Assembly (NCBI GenBank): GCA_913056225.1
Contig: CAJXMQ010000003.1
Location: 1 to 32,331 of the forward strand
From: an uncultured Micrococcales bacterium
Lineage (GTDB): Bacteria > Actinomycetota > Actinomycetes > Actinomycetales > Microbacteriaceae
Direction: 5' to 3'
Length of the DNA stretch: 32,331 bases
The translations under genes and the position numbers were made by a program. Below, piece by piece: positions 31,360 through 32,331 of the stretch (position 1 is the stretch's first letter; every line of letters starts with the position of its first letter). Under the pieces are notes generated by a model. It was not told the DNA's origin and ran no database searches. It was given only the letters and a program-made list of their open reading frames with translations.

Positions 31360-31796
31360 TGCTTTCGCGCCGGATAGTTTTGTCCAGCGCCCTTGGCACA
31401 GCCGCGGCCGCAACCCTTGCTGCCTGCGCGGCAGGAACTCAGGAATCTGGCCCCAATCCCAGTGAGACCGCTGAGGCTGAGGGTAACCAGCAGCCCAGTA
31501 GCTTCATGATTGGGCCTGCCAGTGAGGTTCCAGTCGGCGGTGGCGCCAAATTCAGAGCGGGCGACACCGATGTCTTTATTACCCAGCCAACGAGTGGTGA
31601 TTTTAGAGCATTCGACGCTCGATGCACCCACGCCGGATGTGCTGTTACGGCTGTGGTGATGCAAGAAATCGAATGCCCCTGCCACGGAGCCAAATACAAC
31701 TTTGAAACTGGTGAGGTAATTTCGGGACCTGCACCCAGGGCTCTTGGAAAACTAACAGTCAACCAGGTTGGCGATCAGTTAGAGGTCAGTTTCTAA
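31359..31796 (+). CDS. TAT-type Rieske [2Fe-2S] lipoprotein
   Basis: Small secreted Rieske protein, 145 residues. The N-terminus has a twin-arginine signal (SRRIVLSSALG) ending in a lipobox with Cys23 (LAAC), then a Ser/Glu-rich stalk to about residue 48. The Rieske fold has CTHAGC (Cys89 and His91 as ligands, Cys94 in the disulfide) and CPCHGAKY (Cys106 and His109 as ligands, Cys108 in the disulfide). The Ser that follows HG in high-potential Rieske proteins is Ala here, while Tyr is kept. It is far too small for the bcc-complex QcrA. The ATG overlaps the sdhB stop, so it is co-expressed with complex II; its electron partner is unknown. The stop overlaps convergent ptsI by 4 nt. Confidence 0.85.
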   Translation: MLSRRIVLSSALGTAAAATLAACAAGTQESGPNPSETAEAEGNQQPSSFMIGPASEVPVGGGAKFRAGDTDVFITQPTSGDFRAFDARCTHAGCAVTAVVMQEIECPCHGAKYNFETGEVISGPAPRALGKLTVNQVGDQLEVSF

Positions 31797-32331
31797 ACAG
31801 CTAGCTTCTGCCTCAACGCAGGCAACAGTGCACTGGAAGCACTCAAAGAAGAAGCTCCTAGGTCAATAAACCACTGAGCGGCTTCAGGTTCTCCCGCTAT
31901 CTCCCCGCAAATACTGACGGGCTTTCCAGCGTTTTTGCCAGCTTCGATAATGGTTCCAACCGTGGAAATCACCTTTGGGTGTTTGGCATCGCTGAGGTTT
32001 CGGAATGTGGAGCGGGGTCTTTTCAAAACATACTGAGACAAATCGTTGGTTCCGATTGAAACAAAGTCGACAAGTTTGAATAACTGCTGTAATACCTGCG
32101 GGGTTGCCAATTCGGGAACCTCAACCATTACCCCGAGCTTGTCAAAATCGTATTGTTTGGCCATTTCTAAAAACTCTTTAGCCTCGTCCAGATTAATAAC
32201 CATCGGTGCCATCACCCATAGTTCAGTTTCTGGGTAATACGAACTTGCCTTTGCAAGAGCCTGCATCTGGGTCTGAATTACCTCAGGGTTAGCCAACAGT
32301 GTTGCCAGTCCCCTGCCGAAATAATCTCCTG
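31793..32331 (-). CDS. ptsI: PTS enzyme I, C-terminal part (cut by the window edge)
   Basis: Phosphoenolpyruvate-protein phosphotransferase. Only the last 178 residues of the PEP-binding barrel are in the window; the frame is open to the edge and continues upstream, so no start is present. VMAPMVINLDEAK, GVMVEVPELATP, FVSIGTNDLSQY and the active-site Cys in SICGEIAGEPEAA are the enzyme I signatures. It supplies phosphate through HPr to IIA proteins, possibly including the one at 18379-18837. Pyruvate phosphate dikinase or PEP synthase share the barrel, but the SIGTNDLSQY and C-terminal length fit enzyme I better. Confidence 0.9.
   Translation of the reverse strand, partial: GDYFGRGLATLLANPEVIQTQMQALAKASSYYPETELWVMAPMVINLDEAKEFLEMAKQYDFDKLGVMVEVPELATPQVLQQLFKLVDFVSIGTNDLSQYVLKRPRSTFRNLSDAKHPKVISTVGTIIEAGKNAGKPVSICGEIAGEPEAAQWFIDLGASSLSASSALLPALRQKLAV

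Noticed and set aside
32294..32296. Start codon of the ptsI fragment at 32296
   Set aside because: The TTG there is an internal Leu; the frame continues open to the window edge and the sequence is mid-domain of enzyme I.

Overview
The window looks like a compact chromosomal segment of a small-genome actinobacterium, most likely Microbacteriaceae (Luna-cluster freshwater or marine type). This rests on the gene order, typical actinobacterial proteins (an AccD5/AccE/AccA3-type acyl-CoA carboxylase, LpdA, PmmB, a LysM wall protein), roughly 50 % GC, frequent GTG/TTG starts, and intergenic gaps that are almost all under 130 nt. The taxon is inferred, not proven. No stretch over 300 nt lacks a gene. 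I saw no rRNA, tRNA, CRISPR array, insertion sequence or prophage.

Layout. (1) 1-4653: the start of an unidentified minus-strand gene, a divergent galE, then convergently a secreted 1010-residue LysM protein and the lipoprotein upstream of it. (2) 4726-7067, minus strand: birA-purK-purE. (3) 7130-8889, plus strand: an acyl-CoA carboxylase beta subunit followed by a 59-codon epsilon-subunit gene that is easily missed. (4) 9029-11799, minus strand: a NarL-type response regulator, a sensor kinase and a kinase-like membrane protein without ATPase motifs. (5) 11843-14248, plus strand: maf and the biotin carboxylase/BCCP alpha subunit. (6) 14245-15660, minus strand: an LpdA-type flavoprotein without the redox disulfide. 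(7) 15703-18107, plus strand: purine nucleoside phosphorylase and a PGM2/PmmB-type phosphosugar mutase. (8) 18099-26695, minus strand: a long nucleoside uptake and salvage cluster with a BMP-family lipoprotein, a two-domain ABC ATPase, two permeases, cdd, deoA, add, and PTS IIA and IIB proteins. (9) 26821-27924, minus strand: manC. (10) 28017-31796, plus strand: sdhCDAB plus a TAT-type Rieske lipoprotein. (11) 31793 to the window end, minus strand: the C-terminal part of PTS enzyme I.

How the genes work together. Nucleosides would be bound by the BMP lipoprotein, imported by the ABC transporter, deaminated by Cdd and Add, and cleaved by DeoA and PunA. The resulting (deoxy)ribose-1-phosphate could be isomerised by the PmmB-like mutase. 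BirA would biotinylate the carboxylase alpha subunit, which works with the beta and epsilon subunits. SdhCDAB feeds electrons to the quinone pool.

The order purE-purK-birA-accD5-accE-maf-accA3-lpdA-punA-pmmB-add-deoA-cdd-sdhCDAB matches, from memory, the Rv3275c-Rv3319 region of Mycobacterium tuberculosis. Against this old backbone the lineage-specific parts stand out: the two-component cassette splitting accE from maf, the ABC nucleoside transporter, the PTS IIA/IIB pair without an IIC, the manC position, and the Rieske gene coupled to sdhB.
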